This document shows positions 48,279 through 56,249 of a stretch of 64,000 bases of DNA, in pieces. A program made the position numbers and the translations under genes. The DNA lies in NCBI GenBank assembly GCA_030147845.1, contig JASBUN010000010.1, positions 1 to 64,000 of the forward strand, written 5' to 3'. Each line of letters begins with the position of its first letter. Position 1 is the first letter of the stretch. Below the pieces are notes generated by a model. That model had not been told where the DNA came from and made no database searches. It was given only the letters and a program-made list of their open reading frames with translations. This DNA is from Gammaproteobacteria bacterium. Lineage in GTDB: Bacteria; Pseudomonadota; Gammaproteobacteria; JASBUN01.

Positions 48279-49609
48279 GCACCAGCGCCGTTGGGTCTAC
48301 GTTTGCGCGGGCGTCGCCGCCGTTTGCTCGTCTTGGTGACCGGCGCCTCCTGCAACATGGCGTGCTGCTGATCGCTGTCCGTATCCTGAAAGCGCGTCCA
48401 CCATTGTGCTAACTCGGCCGGTGCTTCGCCTGACTCGGCGCGCAGCAACAGAAAATCATATGACGCCCGAAAACGCGGGTGCTCGAGCAAGCGCAGCGGG
48501 CGCTTCCCGGAGCGTTGTTCCAATCGCGACTGCATGGCCCAAATCTCACGCATAGGCACGCTGAATCGTTTCGGAATCGAAGTACACTTGGCTTGACGCG
48601 ATACCGTCAAGCTGCTCGCCGCATGCAGCGCTTGCAGCCAGGTCAGTCCGGCTTCCGCCTGCTCCATCTGCTGCGCCAGCCGTCGGGTCGGTTCCCACAG
48701 CAAGGCGGCATATAGAAAGGCTGGTGTCACCGGTTTTCCCACCGCTATGCGCTGATCAGTGTTCTCCATGGCGCGCGACACCAAGGTCAGCGGAAAGTGA
48801 TTTTCTTCCATCGACAGCGCTTCTTCGGTGGCCGGAAACAGACGCTCGAACAAGCGATAATGGCGTAGCAACTCGAAGGTCGCAACGGCGTTGCCGGATA
48901 AAAACAACTTCAGGGTTTCGTCGAACAAGCGCGAAGGGGAAATATCGTCGAGCAGGTGGCCAAGCTCAAAAATGGGCGCTTCGGTTTCAGCGTGAATTCG
49001 AAAACCCAGCTTGGCGGCGAAGCGGACCGCGCGCAGCATGCGCACCGGATCCTCGCGATAGCGCCGCTCCGGGTCACCGATCATGCGCAGTGTTCCGGCC
49101 TTTAGGTCGGTCATGCCGCCGACATAGTCGACGACAGAAAAATCCTCGATGTTGTAATACAACGCGTTGATCGTGAAATCACGGCGCCAGGCATCTTCCT
49201 CTAGCGTGCCGAAGACGTTGTCACGCAGCAAGCGTCCTTCATCACTCTGCACCAATTGTTCTTCGTCGCTACCATCGCTTTGGCCGCGAAACGTCGCGAC
49301 TTCGATAATCTCGTTGCCGAAGCGCACATGCGCCAACAAAAAGCGGCGTCCGATCAAACGGCTGTTGCGGAACAGCGCGCGTACTTCCTCGGGTGAGGCG
49401 ATGGTGGCGATATCGAAATCTTTGGGCTCGCGTCCCAGCAGCAGGTCGCGCACGCCGCCGCCGACCAAATAGGCCTGAAAACCGGCCTGTTTGAGGCGGT
49501 ACAGTACCTTGAGGGCATTTTCACTTATATTGACCCGGGATATGACGTGCTCGGGCCGCGGAATGGTCACTGGTTCGCTAATGGCTTGATTGCCTTCTAT
49601 GCGTGTCAC
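48275..49609 (-). CDS. pcnB: Poly(A) polymerase I
   Basis: PcnB adds poly(A) tails that speed RNA decay. The 444-residue protein has the nucleotidyltransferase motif YLVGGGVRDLLLGREPKDFDIAT (read as consecutive blocks, catalytic DxD in DFDIA), the RRDFTINALYY block and a basic C-terminal tail (TSKRRRRPRKRR). It could be confused with a CCA-adding enzyme, but the length and the folK neighbour favour PcnB. Confidence 0.94.
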   Translation of the reverse strand: MTRIEGNQAISEPVTIPRPEHVISRVNISENALKVLYRLKQAGFQAYLVGGGVRDLLLGREPKDFDIATIASPEEVRALFRNSRLIGRRFLLAHVRFGNEIIEVATFRGQSDGSDEEQLVQSDEGRLLRDNVFGTLEEDAWRRDFTINALYYNIEDFSVVDYVGGMTDLKAGTLRMIGDPERRYREDPVRMLRAVRFAAKLGFRIHAETEAPIFELGHLLDDISPSRLFDETLKLFLSGNAVATFELLRHYRLFERLFPATEEALSMEENHFPLTLVSRAMENTDQRIAVGKPVTPAFLYAALLWEPTRRLAQQMEQAEAGLTWLQALHAASSLTVSRQAKCTSIPKRFSVPMREIWAMQSRLEQRSGKRPLRLLEHPRFRASYDFLLLRAESGEAPAELAQWWTRFQDTDSDQQHAMLQEAPVTKTSKRRRRPRKRRPNGAGA

Positions 49610-49620
49610 TCAAATACGGA

Positions 49621-49648
49621 TTGAGGATTTCCATGGTGTGGGTATAAT
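49621..49648 (+). promoter_or_regulatory. Promoter of the tRNA-Glu gene
   Basis: TTGAGG (49621-49626) and a perfect TATAAT (49643-49648) are 16 bp apart, 40 nt before the tRNA. A CCGCTTT/AAAGCGG stem lies between the promoter and the tRNA. Confidence 0.8.
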
Positions 49649-49687
49649 AACACCGCTTTCCCCCGCCCCCAAAGCGGGCGGCACCGC

Positions 49688-49763
49688 GCTCCCTTCGTCT
49701 AGCGGTCTAGGACGTCGCCCTCTCACGGCGAAAACAGGGGTTCGATCCCCCTAGGGAGCGCCA
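49688..49763 (+). tRNA. tRNA-Glu(CTC)
   Basis: The 76-nt gene folds as a cloverleaf. The acceptor stem pairs GCTCCCT (49688-49694) with AGGGAGC, then discriminator G and an encoded CCA. The D arm is normal, the anticodon loop contains CTC within CGCCCTCTCACGGCG, and the T arm has GGGGTTCGATCCCC. It reads GAG. It lies between pcnB and mscS and is single. Confidence 0.95.
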
Positions 49764-49913
49764 CTTCCGTGATCGATCGCCGACCAATGGCGCCGCGCCC
49801 GGCGGCAGTTGACTACAGCGAGACAATAACAGAAAACTATACGGCATCGGCAGCGCGTATCTGCCGCAATCGATGCCCTTATAACGAATGGCCGACTCGC
49901 GGCGCGTACCCGT

Positions 49914-50804
49914 ATGAATGCAACCCATCCGGTCACCAGTTTTTTCGGCGTAGCGCACAGTGGCGCGCATATCCTGTTGATCGTATTGCTGGCGATCGGC
50001 GCGCATACCGGCGTGATGCTGGTACGCGCGCTGAGCCGGCGCTTATCGGCCGAATCGCGACCGCGTGCGCGGCGTAAGTTCCGTTCGGTCGTCAGCCTGA
50101 CCAGCAGCACACTCATTTTTACGTTGTACTTCGGTGCCTTCGGCCTGATCCTGCGAGAACTCGGCATCTCGCTGACCGCCTACTTCGCCAGCGCGTCGAT
50201 CCTCGGCCTGGCGGTCGCATTCGGTTCGCAAGGATTGATCCAGGATGTCGTCACGGGATTGACTTTTATCTTCTCTGACTTATTCGACGTCGGCGATATG
50301 GTCGAGATCAGCGGACAATCCGGCGTAGTACGCGCCATCGGCATGCGCTTCACGGAACTCGAAAGTGCCGTCGGCGCGCGAATCAATATACCCAACCGCA
50401 GTATCACTAACGTCATCAACTATCCGCGCGGCTACCTCCGTTGTATTGTCGATGTTCGTCTGCTCGGATCGACCGAAGCGCGCACGCAAGCCGAACAGTC
50501 GGCGAACGAGCTGATGGCGTCGGCGGCGGCCCAGTTCCCAGCCATCATGGTCGCGCCGCCATCGGTCGAAGGCCGCTTCACGGCCACCTCCGGCGTCGAA
50601 TATCTGCGTGTGAAATTTCGCATCTGGCCGGGACGTGGAGCGCCCATCGAAGGACCTTTCCGGCAGGAGTTGCTACAGGTACTGAAAGCTGCCGATAGCA
50701 ATTACGCCGACTGGATGGTTTCAATCAACTACGAAGTCGAAAAAGCGGCGCCGCCACCGACCCCGCCTGCCCTGCCCCGTTTCGGACTCAAGCGCAGTCG
50801 CTAG
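49914..50804 (+). CDS. MscS-family mechanosensitive channel
   Basis: This inner-membrane channel releases solutes under osmotic downshock. The 296-residue protein has three predicted membrane helices, the pore-lining one being YFASASILGLAVAFGSQGLIQDVVTGLTFIFSD (read as blocks). The MscS beta domain (VGDMVEISGQSGVVRAIGMRFTEL, IPNRSITNVINY) follows, then a C-terminal alpha/beta cage. It ends in a proline-rich basic tail (PPTPPALPRFGLKRSR). Confidence 0.92.
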   Translation: MNATHPVTSFFGVAHSGAHILLIVLLAIGAHTGVMLVRALSRRLSAESRPRARRKFRSVVSLTSSTLIFTLYFGAFGLILRELGISLTAYFASASILGLAVAFGSQGLIQDVVTGLTFIFSDLFDVGDMVEISGQSGVVRAIGMRFTELESAVGARINIPNRSITNVINYPRGYLRCIVDVRLLGSTEARTQAEQSANELMASAAAQFPAIMVAPPSVEGRFTATSGVEYLRVKFRIWPGRGAPIEGPFRQELLQVLKAADSNYADWMVSINYEVEKAAPPPTPPALPRFGLKRSR

Positions 50805-50857
50805 CAAGTCGGCTCGCTGCGGTCACCGCGCCGATCCGCACGCATGATGTACAACAA

Positions 50858-50871
50858 TTGACCTGAATCAA
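50858..50871. promoter_or_regulatory. FNR/ANR-type box upstream of yhcC-ubiUV
   Basis: TTGAC-CTGA-ATCAA matches the FNR consensus TTGAT-N4-ATCAA at 9 of 10 positions and extends into a wider palindrome CAATTGA...TCAATTG. It is 77 bp before the yhcC ATG, which suits class II activation with a -10 near 50893. In E. coli, ubiU-ubiV are known to be FNR-controlled. Confidence 0.75.
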
Positions 50872-50947
50872 TTGCTGCATCGCTGAGGCGCGTAAGCTCA
50901 TCGCTGGCATTGGTATTTGACGGGCGTCGCACGCCCTTGCTGCGGCA

Positions 50948-51871
50948 ATGACACTCAGCGATCACGTTACTACATTCGGTCAGGATCTACTGCGCCGCTA
51001 CGGCGAGCGCGTACATAAACTCGCCGTCAACGCCGGCTTCACGTGTCCAAACCGCGATGGCAGCAAAGGTATCGGTGGGTGCACGTTCTGCAATAACGCT
51101 TCCTTCACCCCGGTAGCGCGACAAGCGCCGTCAGTGCCCGAACAGATCGCCGCCGGCCGCGCGGTATTGCTCAAACGCACGGGGGCGCGTCGGTTTATCG
51201 CTTATTTCCAGGCTTACACCAACACCTACGACAGTGTCGACAAGCTCGCAACCTTGTACGGACAGGCGCTGGCGGAATCCGATGTGGTCGGACTCGCCGT
51301 CGGCACGCGTCCCGATTGCGTGCCGGATGCGGTACTCGACCTATTGGCCGGGTATCAGGACATGGGCTATGAGGTGTGGCTGGAACTTGGACTGCAATCG
51401 GCACATGACGATACGCTGGTGCGTGTCAACCGCGGCCATGATTTCGCCGAATATCGCGATGCAGTACGGCGCGCCCACTTGCGCGGCCTGGCAGTATGCA
51501 CGCATCTCATTATCGGCCTGCCGGGCGAACATCGCGGCCAAGTACTGGAGACGCTGGAGCGCGTACTCGATCTGGGTGTCGAAGGATTGAAGGTGCATCC
51601 ACTGCACGTGGTCAAGGGCACCCGACTCGCGAACGACTGGCGGCGCGGTAACTATCGGACATTGTCCATGACCGAGTACGTGGCATTGGCCGCCGACGTA
51701 GTGCAGCGCACGCCGACCGACATCGTATTCCATCGCCTGACGGCTACGGCGGCGGCACGCCTGCTGCTCGCACCCGCGTGGTGCGCGCAAAAATGGACAG
51801 TACTCAACGCCATCGAGGCCGAGTTGGTCGTCCGCAAAGCGCGCCGCGGCCAAACCCGCTGCGGTCAATGA
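50948..51871 (+). CDS. yhcC: YhcC-type radical SAM protein (TIGR01212 family)
   Basis: The 307-residue protein has a radical SAM cluster motif near the N-terminus, in FTCPNRDGSKGIGGCTFCNN, with the family pattern C-x(n)-C-x2-C. It has the blocks GTRPDCVPDAVLDLL, WLELGLQSAHDDTL and CTHLIIGLPGEH. The function of YhcC is not established. Here it is 9 bp upstream of ubiU and shares the FNR box, which suggests a role in anaerobic ubiquinone synthesis or another oxygen-limited process. Confidence 0.92.
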   Translation: MTLSDHVTTFGQDLLRRYGERVHKLAVNAGFTCPNRDGSKGIGGCTFCNNASFTPVARQAPSVPEQIAAGRAVLLKRTGARRFIAYFQAYTNTYDSVDKLATLYGQALAESDVVGLAVGTRPDCVPDAVLDLLAGYQDMGYEVWLELGLQSAHDDTLVRVNRGHDFAEYRDAVRRAHLRGLAVCTHLIIGLPGEHRGQVLETLERVLDLGVEGLKVHPLHVVKGTRLANDWRRGNYRTLSMTEYVALAADVVQRTPTDIVFHRLTATAAARLLLAPAWCAQKWTVLNAIEAELVVRKARRGQTRCGQ

Positions 51872-51880
51872 GGTAACGTC

Positions 51881-52876
51881 ATGGAACTGGCATGTCCGGC
51901 CGGTAACCTACCGGCGCTCAAAGCCGCCGTCGACCACGGCGCTGACGCCGTTTATGTCGGCTTTTGCGATGACACCAATGCACGTCATTTCGCCGGTCTC
52001 AATTTCGATCTCGGCAGCATGGTGGGCGCCATACGCTACGCGCATGACCGGCACAGGCGAGTCTATTTGGCGATCAACACCTACGCCCAAGCGCAAGGCT
52101 GGCAACGCTGGCAAAACGCCGTTGACCACGCCGCTGAACTCGAGATCGATGCGCTGATCGTCGCCGACATCGGCGTGCTCGAGTATGCCTGCGAGCGCTG
52201 GCCGAAGTTGCGCCTGCACCTGTCGGTACAAGCGTCGGCCACCAATCTTCAGTCCATCGGCTTCTACCATCGCGAATTCGGCGTACAGCGCGTGGTGCTG
52301 CCGCGCGTGCTGTCTCTGTCACAGCTAGAGGCACTGGCGCAGAACAGTCCGATCGCGGTGGAGACATTCGGCTTCGGCAGTCTGTGCGTAATGGTCGAGG
52401 GGCGTTGCCTGTTGTCGTCCTACGCCACCGGCGAGTCACCCAATACCGGCGGCGCCTGTTCGCCTGCGCAAGCGGTGGAGTGGCGGGACGTGGACAGCGG
52501 CCTGGAAACGCGTTTGGGAGGCATCCTGATCGATCGCCGTGACACCCAAGAAGCGGCCGGATACCCAACGCTCTGCAAGGGGCGCTTTCGCGTCAATCGC
52601 CAGACATTTTATGCCCTTGAGGAACCGACCAGCCTCAATACGCTGGAACTGCTGCCGCAACTACTACAGGCCGGTGTCGCGGCGATTAAAATAGAAGGCC
52701 GGCAGCGTAGTTCCGCCTACGTCGCTCAAGTCACGCGCGTATGGCGGGCCGCTATCGACCAGTGCCTACTGCATCCGCGTACCTTCATTCCACGCACCGA
52801 ATGGCTGGCCGAGTTGCAGCACCTGTCCGAAGGTGTGCAAACCACGTTCGGCGCCTATCACCGACCCTGGCAATAA
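51881..52876 (+). CDS. ubiU: UbiU, anaerobic ubiquinone hydroxylation subunit (peptidase U32 family)
   Basis: UbiU and UbiV form a [4Fe-4S] heterodimer needed for oxygen-independent hydroxylation of the ubiquinone ring, using prephenate as oxygen donor. The 331-residue protein begins MELACPAGN. The four cluster cysteines fall at Cys169, Cys176, Cys193 and Cys232, the same numbers as in E. coli UbiU. It lies 9 bp after yhcC and 9 bp before ubiV. Confidence 0.96.
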   Translation: MELACPAGNLPALKAAVDHGADAVYVGFCDDTNARHFAGLNFDLGSMVGAIRYAHDRHRRVYLAINTYAQAQGWQRWQNAVDHAAELEIDALIVADIGVLEYACERWPKLRLHLSVQASATNLQSIGFYHREFGVQRVVLPRVLSLSQLEALAQNSPIAVETFGFGSLCVMVEGRCLLSSYATGESPNTGGACSPAQAVEWRDVDSGLETRLGGILIDRRDTQEAAGYPTLCKGRFRVNRQTFYALEEPTSLNTLELLPQLLQAGVAAIKIEGRQRSSAYVAQVTRVWRAAIDQCLLHPRTFIPRTEWLAELQHLSEGVQTTFGAYHRPWQ

Positions 52877-52885
52877 GGACACCAT

Positions 52886-53794
52886 ATGTCGCCGTATCCG
52901 ATCAAGCTGGCATTGGGTCCGCTGCTCTATTTTTGGCCACGGGAAACCGTGTTGGCATTTTATCAATCGGTGGCGCAGACCGCGGTCGACATCGTATATG
53001 TTGGTGAAACGGTGTGCAGCAAGCGCCGCCAGCTACGTACCGACGACTGGCTGCAACTGGCGCATCAGCTCGCCGCAGCCGGCAAAGAGGTGGTGCTGTC
53101 TACCTTGACCTTGATTGAGTCCGAATCCGAAATCCGCACGCTACGCCGGTTGTGCAACAACGCCGACTATATCGTCGAAGCCAACGACATAGCTGCCGTC
53201 GAACTACTGCGCGGCGCTCCTTTCGTTACCGGTCCATCTGTCAATATCTACAATGTACGTACGCTACAACACCTGGCCAAGCTGGGACTGGCCCGCTGGG
53301 TACTGCCGCTGGAGCTTGGCCGCGATGCCTTACATACGCTGCAGGAAAAACGTCCCAGCGCGGTGCGAACCGAGGTTTTTGCCTATGGACGCATGCCGTT
53401 AGCCTATTCCGCGCGCTGTTTCACGGCGCGCGCGCACAACCTGCCGAAGGACAATTGCCAATTCCGTTGTCTCGATTATGGCGATGGATTGACGTTGCAG
53501 ACACAGGACGAACAGAATTTCCTGACCTTGAATGGCATACAGACGCAATCCGCCCGCAGTATCAATCTGCTGCCGATGTTGGATGATCTGGTCGATGCGG
53601 GTGTCGACGTACTGCGTATCAGCCCGCAGTCGCAACACACCGAGGCCGTGATCGAACGGTTCGACGCCTGCCGGCGCGGCCAGTGCGCCGCACACGATAG
53701 CGCGCAGGCGCTGTCCGATCTCATGCCCAGTGGCCCCTGCAACGGATATTGGTTTGGAGACGCCGGCGTCGCCTGCCTCGAAACGCACGAATAA
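52886..53794 (+). CDS. ubiV: UbiV, anaerobic ubiquinone hydroxylation subunit
   Basis: UbiV is the partner of UbiU. The 302-residue protein has the cluster cysteines Cys44, Cys178, Cys191 and Cys195. The spacing of the last three (13 and 4) matches the E. coli set 180, 193 and 197. It starts [17 protein letters not shown] and has [17 protein letters not shown] precedes the ATG. It converges with ubiT, 36 bp away. Confidence 0.95.
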   Translation: MSPYPIKLALGPLLYFWPRETVLAFYQSVAQTAVDIVYVGETVCSKRRQLRTDDWLQLAHQLAAAGKEVVLSTLTLIESESEIRTLRRLCNNADYIVEANDIAAVELLRGAPFVTGPSVNIYNVRTLQHLAKLGLARWVLPLELGRDALHTLQEKRPSAVRTEVFAYGRMPLAYSARCFTARAHNLPKDNCQFRCLDYGDGLTLQTQDEQNFLTLNGIQTQSARSINLLPMLDDLVDAGVDVLRISPQSQHTEAVIERFDACRRGQCAAHDSAQALSDLMPSGPCNGYWFGDAGVACLETHE

Positions 53795-53795
53795 C

Positions 53796-53817
53796 CGGCG
53801 GCGGTGAGGAGCCGCCG
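53796..53817. terminator. Stem-loop between convergent ubiV and ubiT
   Basis: A 7-bp perfect GC stem (CGGCGGC with GCCGCCG, 8-nt loop) starts just after the ubiV stop and sits within the 36-bp convergent gap. It lacks a T tract, so it is only a candidate bidirectional terminator. Confidence 0.4.
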
Positions 53818-53830
53818 ACGGCCCTCGACG

Positions 53831-54310
53831 TCAGCCGGTGCGGCGCATAAAATCGACCAACAAATTCATCGCCCGTATCATGCCCGCGTGCCCGTCCACC
53901 TCCTGCCGGGCGAGAAAATTCTTGACGTGCAAGCCGAGTTCCGTATCGCCGCGCAGACGCAGTCGACGCTGAAAAAACAAGGTATCGGGATCTTCGCGGC
54001 GTGTTGCCAGCACCAGGAAATCATATAAAGAACCCTTGATTACCAGATTCGCCGGGCAGCCGCGCGAACCAGCCGACAGACGCCCATGGCCGAGCATGAG
54101 GGAATACTCCAGATCCAGATCGACGACTTCGATGCGGATGCTGCGGTTGCGGAGAAACTCCAATTCGGCGCGCCGCAGCGGGGTGGCAAACAACGCCGAG
54201 AGAGCGGTCGCCAATAACGCGCTGTGGGCAGCGTCGGGTATGACGGCAAATGGCAGTGACAATAGACGCGGAACCGTCGGCGTCTTATTGCCTGTCGATG
54301 GTCTGTGCAT
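53831..54310 (-). CDS. ubiT: UbiT, SCP2-domain lipid-binding protein
   Basis: UbiT is the SCP2-type lipid carrier that stands in for UbiJ under anaerobic ubiquinone synthesis. The 159-residue protein has an SCP2 core (LEFLRNRSIRIEVVDLDLEYSL, then LRLRGDTELGLHVKNFL). It is encoded opposite to ubiUV, and is the last gene of the leftward run that starts with the DUF2173 genes (160-bp gap to the nearest). Confidence 0.9.
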   Translation of the reverse strand: MHRPSTGNKTPTVPRLLSLPFAVIPDAAHSALLATALSALFATPLRRAELEFLRNRSIRIEVVDLDLEYSLMLGHGRLSAGSRGCPANLVIKGSLYDFLVLATRREDPDTLFFQRRLRLRGDTELGLHVKNFLARQEVDGHAGMIRAMNLLVDFMRRTG

Positions 54311-54470
54311 AAGTTTGTGTTATGCCACGAAACCACCGGGTCGGTCATTGATGCACATCAACGCCACCGGCAATCGCGGCGCGGCGCGCTGAAGCGGCCT
54401 CGGTCACGCATCCAACCAATTCAAAATGCGCCTTGAGCGCAAGACCAGGCTTTTTCGCTGCCGGCGGCCG

Positions 54471-54803
54471 TCACCAATGCGACAACTCGGTCAACTCACG
54501 CATGACCTCGGTCAGCGAAGCCAACCGCACGTCGACCACGCAGACCAAATTTCCGACGCTGCACGCCGCAGTCGATTGGCCGCGCACAACCCAACCGGCC
54601 GGCGGCGTCCAACCACGTAGCTGGGTAAACATGGACAACTGGTCGGCATTGCCCTGTACGATGCGTTTATAGTCATGCGCAAACTTGGCCAAATGCCCCA
54701 TTTCCGCCTCGGTTAGTACGCCGTAACCTTCGACTAACGCACCGTCGTCGCGAAATTTGCATACCACGTTTACACCATCGACTATCAAAAGACGCTTTAT
54801 CAT
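54471..54803 (-). CDS. DUF2173 protein, copy 3 (nearest ubiT)
   Basis: This 110-residue cytoplasmic protein starts MIKRLLIVDGVNVVCKF. It shares with its two neighbours a plan of beta strand (GVNVVCKFRDDGALVE), long helix (AEMGHLAKFAHDYKRIVQ), a PAGWVVRGQ strand pair and a final helix (SLTEVMRELTEL). The plan recalls Roadblock/LC7-like folds, but this is inference. No enzyme motif is seen. It starts 10 bp after the copy 2 stop. Confidence 0.8.
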   Translation of the reverse strand: MIKRLLIVDGVNVVCKFRDDGALVEGYGVLTEAEMGHLAKFAHDYKRIVQGNADQLSMFTQLRGWTPPAGWVVRGQSTAACSVGNLVCVVDVRLASLTEVMRELTELSHW

Positions 54804-54813
54804 GTGCCCGCCG

Positions 54814-55152
54814 TCAGTCCGCCAACGCGTCGTATGCGGCCTGGTAGTCAGCCTGGTCGTTGGGCAAAACCACGCCAAAGTTCCCGCTGGTCACCGCCGA
54901 CCACTCGAAACCCACGATGGTAAAACCATCAATGGGATAAAAACCTTCGGTTGCGGTTATGCGCTCCCAGCCGCGCGCCTGCATAGTCGCAATAGCGGTA
55001 TTGGCCACACACATGTGACAGAGCAAATCCAAGGCCTTGTCATCCAGGGGGCAGTCATCGGCGATGCGGCTCGACATAAGCTCCCCACGATCGGAAAACT
55101 GAAACGCCGCGAGGGCATACGGCAGGTTCATCAATCGATCTAGATCCGCCAT
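54814..55152 (-). CDS. DUF2173 protein, copy 2
   Basis: This 112-residue paralogue starts MADLDRLMNLPYALAAFQFSD. It keeps the helix LLCHMCVANTAIATMQ and a later GFTIVGFEWSAV strand in place of the GW-V-G of the other copies, so it is the most diverged. The ATG at 55152 is preceded by GAGCAG-like sequence. It lies between the two other copies with gaps of 10 and 38 bp, which implies one transcript. No known function. Confidence 0.78.
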   Translation of the reverse strand: MADLDRLMNLPYALAAFQFSDRGELMSSRIADDCPLDDKALDLLCHMCVANTAIATMQARGWERITATEGFYPIDGFTIVGFEWSAVTSGNFGVVLPNDQADYQAAYDALAD

Positions 55153-55190
55153 TTCACTGCTCCATTTTTTGCGCTCGAATCCGAGCGACG

Positions 55191-55547
55191 TTAGACCAAT
55201 TCGCTCGGCGCGCCGTCCAACTGCGTACGCATGATGCCGAGTACGTCGTTCAACGATGCTGCGGTTTTGTCGAGAAAACAAAATACATTGGCGACCACGC
55301 ACACGGCGAATCGCGGCCCGGTCACTATCCATCCGCGCGCCGGGTTAAAACCACAATCGGTGCTGAACGAACCCAGTATTTCAGATTGCATGTGCACGCT
55401 CATGGTCGTCGCACGGCACATGATCGACGCCATACGCGCCTGTTCGTCGTCGAGCTGTCCTTTGTGTGAAAATCGATCGCCGCGGTAGGAATACTCTCCC
55501 ACGGCCATAACCCCCGGCAGACCGGCAAGCTCTGTTAGAATAGTCAT
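55191..55547 (-). CDS. DUF2173 protein, copy 1 (first in run)
   Basis: This 118-residue paralogue starts MTILTELAGLPGVMAVGEYSYRG and has a strong SD, GGAGGGG, 5 nt before the ATG. The helix ARMASIMCRATTMSVHM and the GWIVTGPRFAVCVVANVF strands are the clearest family features. A TAGAAT box on the minus strand (55577-55582) may be the -10 of the whole run. DUF2173 is a domain of unknown function. Three tandem copies suggest a hetero-oligomer or subfunctional set. Confidence 0.82.
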   Translation of the reverse strand: MTILTELAGLPGVMAVGEYSYRGDRFSHKGQLDDEQARMASIMCRATTMSVHMQSEILGSFSTDCGFNPARGWIVTGPRFAVCVVANVFCFLDKTAASLNDVLGIMRTQLDGAPSELV

Positions 55548-55686
55548 GACCCCTCCGGTATGGTGTGATTTTTCTGATTCTAACGCAGTGTTTATCATAT
55601 ACGCGGCCGCGCTTCCATACTGCGGCCGCGGATTAAAACGGCAACGCGCCGATGAACCACCCGACATTACGCGAACGAGTCCACAC

Positions 55687-56139
55687 ATGAATGATAGCCA
55701 ATCACGCCAGGCAGACGCAGCCGGTATCTCCTCAAACTTTGCGCGCCGGCTCGGCGCGATCCTTTACGACAGCCTGTTGTTGTTCGCAATACTGCTGCTC
55801 GCGACCGCATTCGCGTTGTTAGCCATGCACGGGCACCTCGATCACAAGGGTGTCGGCTTTCGTCTGTACATCGTATTGGTGACGTTCGGATTTTATGGCT
55901 GGTTCTGGACCCACGGCGGCCAAACCTTGGGCATGCGCGCCTGGAAAATTCGGGTCCAGCGCTTGGACGGATCGAGCATCCGCTGGTGGCAGGCAGTCAT
56001 ACGATTTATCGTTGCGATCGGCAGTGCCGGCGCCGGCCTGCTTTGGACGTTAGCGGACGCCGATCGTCAAGCGATTTACGACCACTTGGCCAAGACGCGT
56101 GTAGTACGTAGCGACCTACATCCGGGAAGCGCTGATTAA
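55687..56139 (+). CDS. RDD-family membrane protein
   Basis: The 150-residue protein has the RDD domain: NFARRLGAILYDSLLL with the Arg and Asp of the family name, then three or four membrane helices (about 32-50, 62-80, 108-125). QTLGMRAWKIRVQ is the conserved second block. RDD proteins have been linked to transport or envelope functions, but the role of this one is unknown. The last codons and stop lie within the MITE-like element that starts at 56127. Confidence 0.9.
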   Translation: MNDSQSRQADAAGISSNFARRLGAILYDSLLLFAILLLATAFALLAMHGHLDHKGVGFRLYIVLVTFGFYGWFWTHGGQTLGMRAWKIRVQRLDGSSIRWWQAVIRFIVAIGSAGAGLLWTLADADRQAIYDHLAKTRVVRSDLHPGSAD

Positions 56140-56248
56140 TGCGCTGAAGTAGCATTGTCGGCGGCGGAAGCAGCTCAGAATACTCGTTCACTGCGTATAC
56201 CCTGCGCTTGTTCGTCGCCATCGCCTTGACCGAATAAATCGGAGCGCC
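56127..56248. mobile_element. MITE-like element between RDD gene and lptG (repeat copy C)
   Basis: A 122-bp stretch fills the gap between convergent stop codons. Its left end reads GGAAGCGCTGATTAATGCG, and its right end on the minus strand reads GGCGCTCCGATTTATTCGG, a loose terminal inverted repeat. The right end (minus strand) matches copy A at 36796 in about 25 of 30 positions. It supplies the last codons and stop of the RDD gene. There is no coding capacity, so it would be non-autonomous. Confidence 0.5.
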
Positions 56249-56249
56249 G

